Shown here: piece after piece, positions 44,150 through 54,010 of the stretch
Layout: each line of letters begins with the position of its first letter
How positions within the stretch are numbered: the stretch's first letter is position 1
DNA from: Verrucomicrobiota bacterium
GTDB taxonomy: Bacteria > Verrucomicrobiota > Verrucomicrobiae > Limisphaerales > UBA11358
Direction of reading: 5' to 3'
Length of the DNA stretch: 64,000 bases
Assembly: GCA_014860005.1 (NCBI GenBank)
Contig: JACZKP010000066.1
Location: 1 to 64,000 of the forward strand
Notes under the pieces: generated by a model
Databases searched by the model: none
Told to the model about the DNA's origin: nothing
Seen by the model: the letters and a program-made list of their open reading frames with translations, nothing else
Program-made: the position numbers and the translations under genes

Positions 44150-46474
44150 CTATTCATTCGGAACCGCAGATTCACCGGCTGATGGCCGCGACTTGAGTTG
44201 TTCGAGATATTTCCTTGCGGGCACAAGCCGGGGCTCCAGTCGGAGCGCCGCTTCGAAGTGACGGATCGCCTCGGCTTCGCGACCTTGTTTGAACAGCGCC
44301 ACACCGAGGTTCAAGTGCAGCAGCGGACTGTCCGGCTTGAGTTTCAGCGCGGCTTCAAATTCCTGCTGCGCTTCCCTGGCCTGGTTGGCGAAGGCGAGTT
44401 CCTCCCCCAGAAAAGCCCGCGCCTCCCAGAATCCGGCGTCAAGTCGCACCGCCTCGCGCGCCTGCTGGATGGCCTCGTCGGTGCGCTTCAATTTCGACAA
44501 GGCTTTGGCGGCCTTCAGGTGAATGTCGGGACTCTGCGGTAGAAACTGGCCGGCGCGGTCGAAGTGCTGCAATGCTTCCTCAGCCCGGCCTTCGGCGAAA
44601 CTTAATGTGCCGAGTTCCAGCCAGCCGGCGCCGAGGTCGGGGCGCAACGTCACGGCGTGGTTGAGCCATTGGCGTGCCTCCTCCCGCTCACCTTGCCCGG
44701 CCAGCAACCGCCCAACCTGATAATGCCCGAGATGATGATGCGGAATCAGCGACTGAACCTGCCGCCATTCCTCAGTGGCGACTGGCAAATCGCGCGTCGC
44801 CTCCAGAAACTCGGCATGGTTCCAGTGCAGTCGAAAGTCCTCCGGGCGATGCTGGATGGCCTCCCGGTAAAGCGCACGCGCCGCGACCGCGTTGGTCGCA
44901 GTCAGTTGTTTGCTGATCTCGCTCAACTGCGCCTGCCAGAACTTCATGCGCCGCGAGTTGTCCGGTTGGCCCGCGAAGGGCGGTTGCTGAAGCCGCCGCA
45001 AGACATTGTCATACACCTCGCGGCGATTCCAGTCCGTCAACCCCAGCGCGCGTTCGCATCGTTCCTGCGTGGCCCAATCGGAGCTGGCTTGCCCGGTGAT
45101 GGGTGAAGGCAAAAGCCCCGCAATGCGCTCCGCCAGTGCGCGCGCCAGCCGATAGTTGCCAGCAAACGTAAAATGGACGTGCTCGTAAAACGATTCGTCG
45201 CCGGGAATGCCGACCGGACTGTGCGCCGCCATCACGGCTTGCGCGTCGAACAAATGCACGCCCCGACCGGCGTGCGCCCGGCCGGTTTCCTCGATGATGG
45301 CATTCAGCCGCGAATCCGCGCGGAAGGGCAGCGCGTCATCGTCGCGCGCCTGGGAGAAACGGGCCTGCGCGGCGGCGTGGTTTGACACCGCGAGTTGACA
45401 CTGGCCGAGGCGGTACTGGATATCCGCGTGGCGCGGCGACATGGCTGCGGCGCGTTCGTAGGCCTGAATCGCGCCCGGCCAGTCGCCCGCTGTCTGAGCG
45501 GCAACGGCACTGGTCACCAGCCTGGCAAAGTCTGGCGGCAGATTCGTGCCGGTGGCCAGGCCCGGTCGTGCCGCAAGCGGGGCAAAGTCCTTGAGATTCA
45601 CCGCCACCGTGCTCAGCACGATGGGAATCCCGGCGCGCTGGCCGGTGCGGAGTATTTTTTCGAGGTTCGCGCGGAAATTGCGATAAACCGTTTCCCGCGC
45701 CGGATCGTCGGGCGCGAGTTGGTGCTCCAGAAACAGTTTCATCCCCTCCCAGGTCCGCCCGCGGTCCTGCCCGCGTCCGGGCAATCTGATATCCGCCAGC
45801 GCTTGTGTGAGCCGCAGCCGGCCCAGCGCCAGCCGGAGTCGCACCAGCCAGCCGGGGGGCGCTTTGACTCCGAAGGCGGTGGCCGCGCCAAAAGGACCGA
45901 CCATCTCGTTGTTGCCCATATAGACAACCCACAAATCTCCTTCCCGCCGCGCACATTCGCGGGCGATGGGCAGGATCGTGTGCGAGTTGATGGCGGTCAT
46001 GGCCACGCACACCAGTTCGAAGTCGGTGCCGGGATACCGCTCCCGCAGCAGCGCCTCAAGGTAACGGCCAAAACCATAAGCCGGCGCCGGATCACCCAGG
46101 GCCGCCGATTCGCCCAACAGAAAAATCCGGTATCGGCCCGGCGGCTTTTGCGCGCGCATCACCACCGGCGCCGGACTGCGCGCCAGTTCCGGTGGAAAGA
46201 ATTGCAGACCGAACTTTTCACTCTCCACCAAGCACGCTTCGCCGTTGAGGGTGGCAGGTTTGAAAAAGGTCGTCGGCTGGCCGTAACCCACCAGGCGCAA
46301 TGCCAGTTCAACGCCACCCAACAATAACAACGGCACCAGCGTCATGGCGGTGATCCGGAACCACCAGAGCCGCCGGCCTGTCAGCGATTGGGACGGCGAC
46401 GGTTTGGCGGCGGAGGACGGCACTCCGGCTGGACTCCGCTTCAGATGCTTCGGGTGGCGCTTCAACGCGCGCAC
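44150..46474 (-). CDS. Membrane-anchored SGNH-hydrolase-like protein with TPR repeats
   Basis: A 774-aa protein: a hydrophobic anchor (TLVPLLLLGGVELALRLVG, about 43-63), an SGNH/GDSL-like domain, and a tetratricopeptide tail. Hydrolase blocks are IFLLGESAALGDP (block I Ser), MGNNEMVGPFG (block III Asn) and SFYEHVHFTFAGNYRLA (block V His). TPR units include AIQAYERAAAMSPRHADIQY in the middle and EEALQHFDRAGQFLPQSPDI, AREAQQEFEAALKLKPDSPL at the end. The GTG start at 46474 is uncertain; ATG 46345 is possible but would trim the cytosolic tail. Longer starts run into a repeat block. Family members may modify exopolysaccharide. Confidence 0.78.
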   Translation of the reverse strand: MRALKRHPKHLKRSPAGVPSSAAKPSPSQSLTGRRLWWFRITAMTLVPLLLLGGVELALRLVGYGQPTTFFKPATLNGEACLVESEKFGLQFFPPELARSPAPVVMRAQKPPGRYRIFLLGESAALGDPAPAYGFGRYLEALLRERYPGTDFELVCVAMTAINSHTILPIARECARREGDLWVVYMGNNEMVGPFGAATAFGVKAPPGWLVRLRLALGRLRLTQALADIRLPGRGQDRGRTWEGMKLFLEHQLAPDDPARETVYRNFRANLEKILRTGQRAGIPIVLSTVAVNLKDFAPLAARPGLATGTNLPPDFARLVTSAVAAQTAGDWPGAIQAYERAAAMSPRHADIQYRLGQCQLAVSNHAAAQARFSQARDDDALPFRADSRLNAIIEETGRAHAGRGVHLFDAQAVMAAHSPVGIPGDESFYEHVHFTFAGNYRLARALAERIAGLLPSPITGQASSDWATQERCERALGLTDWNRREVYDNVLRRLQQPPFAGQPDNSRRMKFWQAQLSEISKQLTATNAVAARALYREAIQHRPEDFRLHWNHAEFLEATRDLPVATEEWRQVQSLIPHHHLGHYQVGRLLAGQGEREEARQWLNHAVTLRPDLGAGWLELGTLSFAEGRAEEALQHFDRAGQFLPQSPDIHLKAAKALSKLKRTDEAIQQAREAVRLDAGFWEARAFLGEELAFANQAREAQQEFEAALKLKPDSPLLHLNLGVALFKQGREAEAIRHFEAALRLEPRLVPARKYLEQLKSRPSAGESAVPNE

Positions 46475-46594
46475 GCTAACATTCGGGGCGGGCCGCGCAA
46501 AATCAATTTGGGTTTCCGCCGGGTCGCGGCACTTCGCCGAGCGGCAATTTCGCAGCCGCGCTCGCCCGCCGCAAATGCGGTGCTGAAAACGCAC

Positions 46595-46821
46595 GCACTC
46601 CAGACGCTGCGCGGCACGAGGACACAGGGCGGCGAAGCCGCAACCAAAGCGCGGGCTGAAAGAAACCGCAGAGACGCGATACACGCAAAGCTTTGTCGAA
46701 CCGTTTTTTTCTCGGTGTCCGTCGCGTCTCTGCGGTTGGTTTGCTGCCCCAGGAATCTTCGCCGGCCGCGACGAAGTTGGGAGATGGCACTGCACGGACC
46801 TCGCGACAGCGTCTGGAGTGC
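46595..46821. repeat. Nested inverted-repeat block upstream of the SGNH/TPR gene
   Basis: Outer arms of 15 bases (46595-46609 and 46807-46821, GCACTCCAGACGCTG and complement) flank an inner perfect 16-base inverted repeat (46664-46679 AACCGCAGAGACGCGA and 46722-46737). The inner element, with a T-rich centre (CCGTTTTTTTCTC), resembles a widely scattered CCGCAGAGACGC palindrome. The remainder of the 600-base gap 46475-47072 shows no gene; the promoter of the surface-protein gene should lie near 46990-47060. Confidence 0.75.
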
Positions 46822-47072
46822 GGTGACTTCAGCCTCGCTTTGACAAATACCGGCAAAGGTCAAGCGACCGGGCTTTGCGGTGGCGGCAACCCGCCGCACA
46901 TTCGGATGTTTGCGGCACTGAAAACGCGGCTTCAACGAACGCCCCCGCAGTCCGCTCGGAACCTTTCGTTAAGTCGTCCAAATTTTTGAAACTTATGTGA
47001 CATTTCCTCTTGCCAGTCGCGGCAGGAATTGATACTCAAGGTTCAGGCAATTCAACCCAGACAAACAAGCCT

Positions 47073-50000
47073 ATGAAAAACAAACTCCTCAACAAATTCC
47101 TTAAACTCACCCTGGGCACGGCGCTCGCCGTCTCCCTCGGCACTAATACTCACGCAGGCACCTTCACTTGGGACTTCGAAGGCTGGTTTACCGGCGGCGG
47201 CCCCGAAGAAGATTTCGTTTACGCCGGCGACGACGCGACCATAAATGGCGAAACGTACAAGGGCCTCTATGAGGGTAATCCTCCTGGCGCCACCAGCGGA
47301 TTCCTGCAATTGACCCCGGCCGTTGGTGGCCGCAACCTCGCGGTCGCCTTCCCGGACATTGACAATGGCGCGCCCGTCAAGGCCTTCAAACTCACCATGG
47401 ATGTGCGGGCCGGTAATCCTTCCACCGCCGACGCGCGTCCAGCAGATGGTTTCAGCATCAGCTACGTTCGTGAAAACGATCCGGCTTTGAGCAACGTGGT
47501 GGCTTATGTGAACCCGCTGACGACCCGGGGTATCGTCTATGGCTATGCGGGCGGCGACTCGGATGCCCAAACGCTGGATCCAATCGGTTCGGGCAACGCC
47601 GAGAACGGCAGCAAAACCGGGGTCGCGATCTCGTTCGACACTTGGCAAGGCAATCGGCTGCCGGATACTGGCGCCGGCGGAATTCCAGGCCCGGACGTGG
47701 AAGGTTTCACGGTGCGGGTGGACGACAAGACGCTTATCCAAGTGGCCATGCCGGTCCGCAATGCTGGCTGCGCCGATAACACTTCACTTCAGACCGGTAC
47801 CTGGCTGAATGATGGTGGCGCGAGCTTTACGCATCTCGAATGGTGCCCACTCGAGGTGGAACTGACGGCGGACGCCAAAATCAACGTGACGTGGAAAGGC
47901 CGCAAGATCCTTGAGAATTTCCAGATCGCGGCCTACAGCCCGCACAAGGGCCGATTGCTCCTCGCCGGTCGAACCGGTGGCAACAATCAGTACGTCCATT
48001 TCGACAATATCACACTGGAAACCGTCCCGGCCATTGAGCCGCTCGTCAAGAGTCTCATCGTGAATCCTGATCTTCGCGGCTGGACGCTTATCCTGGAAGA
48101 TTTTCCGCCCAGCAACGTGACCAATGTCACGCAAGTGATCTGGAATGGCGTGAACGTCACCAGTTCCGTCAACATCAGCCAGGCGGCTCCGGACACGACC
48201 ATTGCGTACACTCAGGTTGACCGCCTGCCGGCCAACTCAGCCAATCAGGTGTCAGTGACCTTTCAAACCAGCCTGGGACAGACCATCACGGCTGTCGCCA
48301 ACGCTGCGACTCCGAGTTACTTCATCATGCCGCCGGCTTATGCGCTGCCTTTGAGTTCCGTCTCCGGCCAACCCCGGGGTATTGCGTTGGGCCAGGCCTG
48401 GCAGACGATTGCCCGAAACCAGAATAGCCAGGGGGAGAACCGGCTCAATTGGACGGAAGAGCAAATCCTCGGCATGTGGGGCACCAACCTCCTGAGCGCC
48501 GGCCCCGCCGCTACCGACGTGATTGACTTCCGGAACAGCGGCGACCCGACGGGCAACTTCCGGGAAGGTGGTTCGTTACAGGACCCGCCTCTGTGGGACG
48601 GTGCGGAGTATTCCCTCCAGACCACCTTCGGCTTCGCCGGCAACCCCAGCAAGACCACCGACGAGGACGGCACGGTGGAATGGTTTGCCTACGTTAACTT
48701 CCCGACTGCCGGAGATTACGAGATGGTGGTCAACAGTGACGACGGCTTCCGGCTCACCACTGCCCGCCACGCCAGGGACCGCATGGGCAACGTGATCTCG
48801 TCCTACCTCGGTGGTCGCGGCGCCGGTACCGGTACGGGCGCGGGCACCGTCCAGCGCATCCTGGTGGAACAACCGGGTGTCTATCCCATTCGCGGCATCA
48901 TTTACAACCGCGGCGGCGGCTTCAACGTGGAATGGTACACTCGCGATGGAGCCAACCTGTATCTCGTGAACAGCAACTCCACACCGCAGGCCCTCCAGGC
49001 ATGGACATCGGCCACGGGGACGGGCGCCTTCGTGCAAAGCGCCATCCCGGTGCGCGATGCCATTGGCGTGCTGCCCACCCAAGGCATTGCCATTGAACTG
49101 GGCAACGGCACGGCCACAGTGAACGCCGGTTCGATCGTGCTCAAAGTGGACGGCAACATTGTCACCCCCACCATCACCGGCGGCGCGACCACCAAGGTGG
49201 AACTGGCCCCGATTGGCCCGAACAATTGGTGGCGCTTTGGCACCCACAATGTTGAATTGACCTTCACCGACAGCGCCAGCACAGCCTACAGCTATGCTTG
49301 GAGCTTCAACGTTGGGGCATATCAGTTCTACCAGGCACCCTTCGGAGAAGGCGGCACATGGAACACGTACTTGATCATGCGCAGCCAAAGGTCCTGGGTA
49401 CAGGCCGAAGAAGCCGCCCGGTCACTCGTCGAGCCACTGTCCGGCCAAAACAAGCCCGGTCACTTGGTCACCATTCATTCTGCTCAAGAAGCCGACTTCG
49501 TGCGGTGGATCGCCGCCGGTTCAAGCGTCTGGATCGGTTTGACCGACAACGAAGCCTACGGCGGTGAGGAAACCGGCACGGATGCCGCCGCGGCGTCGCA
49601 GGTGCCGCCCGTTACCGGCAAGTGGGCCTGGGTTACCGGCGAGCCTTACACGTATGCCCGCTGGAATGCCGGCGAACCCAACAACTCTGGCGTCGGCGAG
49701 GATGCCATTGAATTGGTGGATAACGGTAACTTCAATGACAACGCCAACGGCATCCCGCCGGAAGCGTCGCCATTCCGCCAGTTTGTGGTCGAATTTGAAA
49801 CGCGCCACACCCAAATGCTGGCGGCGGTGCCGTATATCTTCCCGCCGGAACCGATTCCCGGGCCTGATGGCTGTGGTGACACCTTCGGAATCCGGGTGTA
49901 CCGCAACGCCGGTGGCATGGGCAGCATCGGGGCCGCAGTCGGCGCCTTCTACCACCCCAGCGCCACCTTCGTTGACACCTCGGCGCCACTCATCAACTTC

Positions 50001-51218
50001 AACGACTTGGATGGCACCGCCGGTGGCGGCGGCATCTTCGGCGGCGACGTTGCTTTGCCAGACAACCGGCCGGGTAATGACGACAACCTCGTCATGACGG
50101 CCAAGACCCGAATTCAGATCACCGAATCCGGCGATTACACGTTCGGAGTTCACTCCGATGACGGCTTCGCCCTGCGCATCCGGGGATCAACCTGGAAAAG
50201 TGTCAGCGGTATTGGCCTCATCGCTCCCGGCGACGCCAACGTGCTGCTCTTCCCGTTGGGCACCGGTGATGCAAACACCCGTGGCGTGATCAACCTCTCC
50301 GCTGGTACGCACGACCTCGAGTTCCTTTGGTTCGAGGGCGGCGGCGGCGCGTATGTGGAACTCTACGCCGCCAAAGGCGCGTTCCAATGTGACACCGAAA
50401 CCAGTGGGTGGCGGTTGGTCGGCTACAAGCCGCAGGATCCGCCCGCGACCTTGGTTGACGTGGGTGTCTCCACGGCTGGCTGGACGGTCGAATACTCCAC
50501 ACCTGGAGCAGCAGGATTAATCAACAACATCGCCGAAGCCGAAGCCGCTCTCGCGGGCGCGCCAACGATAGCGAATGTGTTACAACTCAATTACTCGGAT
50601 CCTCAAGGCGGCGGCGGCCCCGGCTGCAGCGCTCCTTTCCCGCAGGATACCGCAGCCGCGGATGACGACTTCGCCGTCCGTGCCACAGCGCAACTGGTGA
50701 TTCCTGTCGCCGGGACCTATCACTTTGGGTTCGCGGGTGACGATGGCGGTTATCTCCAGATCGAAGGACAGACCTGGGATAGCATCGTCGCCACCGCTGA
50801 TCCAGCGCAGGGCGTGATCAATGGTGATCGTATCCAGTTCAATGTGAACACCGGCAACAGCCGCACCGTGGGTGCCATTACACTGGCGGCCGGCAATTAC
50901 ACCATCCGCGCCCTCTTCTGGGAGCGGGCCGGCGGCGCCTGGTGGTGGGTGTTTGGCGGACAACCCGGCACCCAGTATAGCGTGCTGACCGCCAACAACA
51001 GCCCGCTGGTGGTTGACGCGGGTGTGTCCATCGCCCCATGCGTCGGCGGTCCCGAACTCAGCATCGGCCGCGACGGTGCGAATGTGGTAATCACCTATAC
51101 GGGCACGTTGCAGTCTGCTGATACGGTGAATGGAACCTACACGGACGTGTCAGGCGCCACCTCGCCGTACAGTGTTCCCGCCAGCGGCTCGTCGAAGTTC
51201 TTCCGCGCGCGCGAGTAA
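47073..51218 (+). CDS. Large secreted surface protein with C-type lectin and PA14-like domains
   Basis: A 1381-aa exported protein with signal peptide MKNKLLNKFLKLTLGTALAV. Domains as read: an L-type-lectin-like N-terminus (about 30-330), a PA14-like module near 530-650 (VNSDDGFRLT), a C-type lectin domain near 760-910 (SWVQAEEAARSLV, SVWIGLTDNEAYGGEE, YARWNAGEPNNSG), and two further PA14-like modules (FGVHSDDGFALRI near 1025; FGFAGDDGGYLQIEGQ near 1220). The end, FFRARE, follows a fibronectin-like segment. It is probably a glycan-binding adhesin or cell-surface protein. No catalytic domain is seen. It is followed by a strong terminator. Confidence 0.85.
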   Translation: MKNKLLNKFLKLTLGTALAVSLGTNTHAGTFTWDFEGWFTGGGPEEDFVYAGDDATINGETYKGLYEGNPPGATSGFLQLTPAVGGRNLAVAFPDIDNGAPVKAFKLTMDVRAGNPSTADARPADGFSISYVRENDPALSNVVAYVNPLTTRGIVYGYAGGDSDAQTLDPIGSGNAENGSKTGVAISFDTWQGNRLPDTGAGGIPGPDVEGFTVRVDDKTLIQVAMPVRNAGCADNTSLQTGTWLNDGGASFTHLEWCPLEVELTADAKINVTWKGRKILENFQIAAYSPHKGRLLLAGRTGGNNQYVHFDNITLETVPAIEPLVKSLIVNPDLRGWTLILEDFPPSNVTNVTQVIWNGVNVTSSVNISQAAPDTTIAYTQVDRLPANSANQVSVTFQTSLGQTITAVANAATPSYFIMPPAYALPLSSVSGQPRGIALGQAWQTIARNQNSQGENRLNWTEEQILGMWGTNLLSAGPAATDVIDFRNSGDPTGNFREGGSLQDPPLWDGAEYSLQTTFGFAGNPSKTTDEDGTVEWFAYVNFPTAGDYEMVVNSDDGFRLTTARHARDRMGNVISSYLGGRGAGTGTGAGTVQRILVEQPGVYPIRGIIYNRGGGFNVEWYTRDGANLYLVNSNSTPQALQAWTSATGTGAFVQSAIPVRDAIGVLPTQGIAIELGNGTATVNAGSIVLKVDGNIVTPTITGGATTKVELAPIGPNNWWRFGTHNVELTFTDSASTAYSYAWSFNVGAYQFYQAPFGEGGTWNTYLIMRSQRSWVQAEEAARSLVEPLSGQNKPGHLVTIHSAQEADFVRWIAAGSSVWIGLTDNEAYGGEETGTDAAAASQVPPVTGKWAWVTGEPYTYARWNAGEPNNSGVGEDAIELVDNGNFNDNANGIPPEASPFRQFVVEFETRHTQMLAAVPYIFPPEPIPGPDGCGDTFGIRVYRNAGGMGSIGAAVGAFYHPSATFVDTSAPLINFNDLDGTAGGGGIFGGDVALPDNRPGNDDNLVMTAKTRIQITESGDYTFGVHSDDGFALRIRGSTWKSVSGIGLIAPGDANVLLFPLGTGDANTRGVINLSAGTHDLEFLWFEGGGGAYVELYAAKGAFQCDTETSGWRLVGYKPQDPPATLVDVGVSTAGWTVEYSTPGAAGLINNIAEAEAALAGAPTIANVLQLNYSDPQGGGGPGCSAPFPQDTAAADDDFAVRATAQLVIPVAGTYHFGFAGDDGGYLQIEGQTWDSIVATADPAQGVINGDRIQFNVNTGNSRTVGAITLAAGNYTIRALFWERAGGAWWWVFGGQPGTQYSVLTANNSPLVVDAGVSIAPCVGGPELSIGRDGANVVITYTGTLQSADTVNGTYTDVSGATSPYSVPASGSSKFFRARE

Positions 51219-51256
51219 ACTGACCTTGTTGGCCGGACACTGATCCGGCCACTCAC

Positions 51257-51291
51257 AAAGACCGGGTGGCAAAACCACCCGGTCTTTTTTT
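51257..51291 (+). terminator. Rho-independent terminator of the surface-protein gene
   Basis: A perfect 13-base-pair stem (AAAGACCGGGTGG at 51257-51269 with 51275-51287), loop CAAAA, followed by a T run to 51291. It lies 39 bases after the stop at 51218. A weaker GGCCGGA hairpin precedes it at 51231-51250. Confidence 0.95.
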
Positions 51292-51299
51292 ATCATTGG

Positions 51300-51576
51300 A
51301 GGCGCTTCGCGCCCCACTCCGGAGGCTTTGCGAGGCAGGCAGACGCACGGTCTTCGCGAAGCGTCCTGGACTGCGGTAGTCCTCTACCGCTTTTTCCGCG
51401 CGCGTGAGGGGTTGTACCTAAAGTTACGCCCATCGTTCCGCCACGCCCGCCCTCAAAGCGCCCGAGGACTGGCGCACTTCAAAACCTGGCGGAATTCCCA
51501 GCAACTCCGGTGATCGCGATAGCGTCTGGCATGCACTCTGTTAACCGGCAAGCATCCCAACCCCAGGCAATCCGGA
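51300..51576. repeat. Non-coding stretch with recurring palindromic text
   Basis: Contains GCGTCCTGGACTGCGGTAG near 51361, a variant of the GCGTCTGGAGTGCGGTGA motif at 46809, and again GCGTCTGGCATGCACT near 51521. The phrase appears to be a dispersed repeat in this genome. No gene supported. Confidence 0.5.
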
Positions 51577-53073
51577 TTACATCCGCCGCGCCAGCGTCGC
51601 TGTGGGACTGAGATTGCCCGCGCGATCCACGGCTGAAACTGCCAAGGCTTCGGGCGGCGTGCCGTCGAGGATCAGTGTGCGCTGGTCGCCGGGGAGAATT
51701 TGCGTGGTCCAGGTGCCGCCGCGGCGGTATTGGAGCACCCAGAGCCGCGACTTTTCACCCGCACCGTTTTCCCATGACAGTTTTACGCTGGAAGCGCCGC
51801 TGGCCAGAACCGTGAGTCGCGGTTTGGCCGGCGGTTTGACGCCGAGCCACGGAGTCGCCGGAATCAGCGCCGGGTGCGCATACGGCCCGCGTGTCAAGGC
51901 GGTGCCGAGTGCCTGGCTGCGCATCAGGCTTTTCATGTTCCAATGCACGTGTCCCGCGCTCACCGGCTGTCTGGCCGCGAGGCGAACCTGGTTCACGATT
52001 TCCTCGGGCTTCCACGCGTCCACCTTGGTGGTGTTCATGCCCGGCCAGATGTGGCGTTTCCTGGGATTCTGCGCGTTCCACCAGTCGAGCAACACGGGAA
52101 AGCTCTGTTCCTTCGGTTCAATGGCCCAGTATAGCTGCGGGGTGAAGTAGTCGAGCCAGCCATTTTGCAGCCATTCACGCGCGTCGGCATAAAGCTTCGC
52201 GTAGGCGTCGAAGCCTTTGATCTGCGGCGGATGGCCGGGCCGCCAGATGCCGAACGGGCTGACGCCAAATTTCACCGACGGTTTAGTCGCCTTGATGGAT
52301 TCATGAACGCGGCGGATGAAGGTGTTCACATTCTGTCGCCGCCAGTCGTCGCGACTCAGTTTTCCGCCGGCCCCGTATTTTTTCCAACTCGCTTCGTCCG
52401 GGAAATCCAGTTCCCGGCCGTCCGGCCCGCGTTCGGCGTAGGGATAAAAATAATCGTCAAAGTGAATGCCATCCACGTCGTAGCGGCGGACTACGTCCAT
52501 CACGACGCGCAGTGAATAATCCTGCACCTCTTTCTCGCCCGGGTCCAACCACAGGTAACGGCCATACTGCCGGACCAGGTGCGGGTGGGTCTTACTGATG
52601 TGATTCGCGGAGATCGGCGATTTGGCGCCCGCGTGGCGGGCGCGGTAGGGATTGAACCAGGCGTGCAGTTCCAATCCGCGTTTGTGTGCCTCCGCGATGG
52701 CGAAGGCCAGCGGATCGTAAAACGGCTCCGGTGGTTTACCCATCGCACCGGTGAGATATTCGGACCACGGTTCAATGGACGAGGCATACATGGCATCGCA
52801 TGCTGGTCGCACCTGGAAGATGATGGCATTGAGCTTGAGGTGGGCGGCACGGTCGAGGATGGCCAGCAACTCCGCCTTTTGCTCCGCCACGCCGAGGTCG
52901 CGGCGCGAGGGCCAGTCAATGTTGGCGACCGTCGCCACCCAGGCGCCGCGGAACTCGCGTTGGGGCGGGGGCGGTACCATGGTGGAGGGGCGATAATCCG
53001 CCGTCGCGCAGCCGCCGGATAGCAACCCGGCAAGCGAAATAACCGCCAGTAGGCAAAGGGTGTTAGCTTTCAT
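51577..53073 (-). CDS. Lipoprotein glycoside-hydrolase-like protein (GHL10 / DUF187)
   Basis: A 498-aa lipoprotein; ATG 53073 begins MKANTLCLLAVISLAGLLSGGC with a lipobox Cys. The GHL10 barrel (about 38-360) shows REFRGAWVATVANIDWPS, NAIIFQVRPACDAMY, LHAWFNPYRARH and VDGIHFDDYFYPYAERGPDG, the Asp-Asp pair being the probable catalytic region. A C-terminal fibronectin-III-like domain (about 405-495) follows. Family members are thought to cleave peptidoglycan or other glycans at the cell surface. TTG 53079 is an alternative start. It stands alone. Confidence 0.9.
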   Translation of the reverse strand: MKANTLCLLAVISLAGLLSGGCATADYRPSTMVPPPPQREFRGAWVATVANIDWPSRRDLGVAEQKAELLAILDRAAHLKLNAIIFQVRPACDAMYASSIEPWSEYLTGAMGKPPEPFYDPLAFAIAEAHKRGLELHAWFNPYRARHAGAKSPISANHISKTHPHLVRQYGRYLWLDPGEKEVQDYSLRVVMDVVRRYDVDGIHFDDYFYPYAERGPDGRELDFPDEASWKKYGAGGKLSRDDWRRQNVNTFIRRVHESIKATKPSVKFGVSPFGIWRPGHPPQIKGFDAYAKLYADAREWLQNGWLDYFTPQLYWAIEPKEQSFPVLLDWWNAQNPRKRHIWPGMNTTKVDAWKPEEIVNQVRLAARQPVSAGHVHWNMKSLMRSQALGTALTRGPYAHPALIPATPWLGVKPPAKPRLTVLASGASSVKLSWENGAGEKSRLWVLQYRRGGTWTTQILPGDQRTLILDGTPPEALAVSAVDRAGNLSPTATLARRM

Positions 53074-53281
53074 GTCCAATCTCAGACTGCGAACGGCGGG
53101 GAAGGCTTCACCGCTCGAACCGGACTTTTATAGGCCGGGCGCCAACGCGAAAGCCAGAACGAATCGCCGTCGCAAGCAATTCGCTCCGCTGCCGCTTGCA
53201 ACAGATGGCAGGTCGGTTGGAGGCATTACGGCTTGGGAGCCCGCAGGGCAGGGCAGGCCGGGTTAAGGCCAATCCTCCCGC

Positions 53282-53629
53282 CTATTTCGCCGCGTTCGCG
53301 GTGTGCCTGGGCATTAGCCAGGTCCCGAGCGCTGCCAAGAGCGCCGCAGGCCCCGGACAGGCGCAATAACCAAACCCCTGGAGAAACATGTTCACCAGCA
53401 CCACCTCATAGTCACTCCCCGGGCGTGCCAGGGCGTATGGAAACTCATGGACGCCGATGATGCCCAGCCCCAGAAGGAATGCGAACATGAACCCAAAGCC
53501 CCACCAGACGCGGAATCGGGTTTTTGCGCTTTTGATGACGAGAAAGACACTGAGCCCGGCCATGATTGCCGTCACCGTCAGTCCGAGCGCGCAACCCACC
53601 AACATCCCAGCTATCAGAAATAAACCCAC
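53282..53629 (-). CDS. Small hypothetical membrane protein (115 aa)
   Basis: A 115-residue protein with three hydrophobic segments: MLVGCALGLTVTAIMAGLSV, VWWGFGFMFAFLLGLGII and a C-terminal FLQGFGYCACPGPAALLAAL. The start is GTG 53629; ATG 53605 is possible. No family recognised and no close operon partner, since about 150 bases separate it from the next minus-strand frame. Confidence 0.6.
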   Translation of the reverse strand: MGLFLIAGMLVGCALGLTVTAIMAGLSVFLVIKSAKTRFRVWWGFGFMFAFLLGLGIIGVHEFPYALARPGSDYEVVLVNMFLQGFGYCACPGPAALLAALGTWLMPRHTANAAK

Positions 53630-53776
53630 GCGATCTTCGTGTCAGTTGGTGAAGCCTGGCTTCATCCGTCGGTTAGCCCTCCACCGGCCTTCGAGGCGCG
53701 GCAACAACGTGATAAGCTTTGCACCGGAGTCGCTCTGTTGTAATGGGCTACGCACAACTTATCAGGAGGCCATGCG

Positions 53777-54010
53777 TCAATTTGGCTGGGCGAACTCATA
53801 GAAACTATGAAGGACTACAAACGTCCAGAGCGCCCAGACGGCGTTAACGATGACTGCGGTGCAAGCATACCAAACGAGCTGTGAGAGTCGGCACCCTCGC
53901 GGCCAGAGGAGTCGGACGCCGAAAGCGAGAAACAAGGCAGGAATGGCCGGCCCTAGCGTCGTGCGAATTGGCAGGCCGCTTCCAGATGCACGTCGGTTTG
54001 CACCTCTCAA
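53777..54010 (-). CDS. Possible small membrane protein after the PFK gene (77 aa)
   Basis: A 77-codon frame whose start overlaps the PFK stop by 4 bases. Two hydrophobic helices are predicted (GPAIPALFLAFGVRLLW; YACTAVIVNAVWALWTFVVL). The first 15 residues look non-natural and basic, so the true start may be later. It could be a real coupled gene or chance. Confidence 0.4.
   Translation of the reverse strand: MRGANRRASGSGLPIRTTLGPAIPALFLAFGVRLLWPRGCRLSQLVWYACTAVIVNAVWALWTFVVLHSFYEFAQPN

Noticed and set aside
51328..51513. 61-codon plus-strand frame after the terminator
   Set aside because: The translation (AVVLYRFFRAREG) comes from a dispersed repeat rather than a gene.
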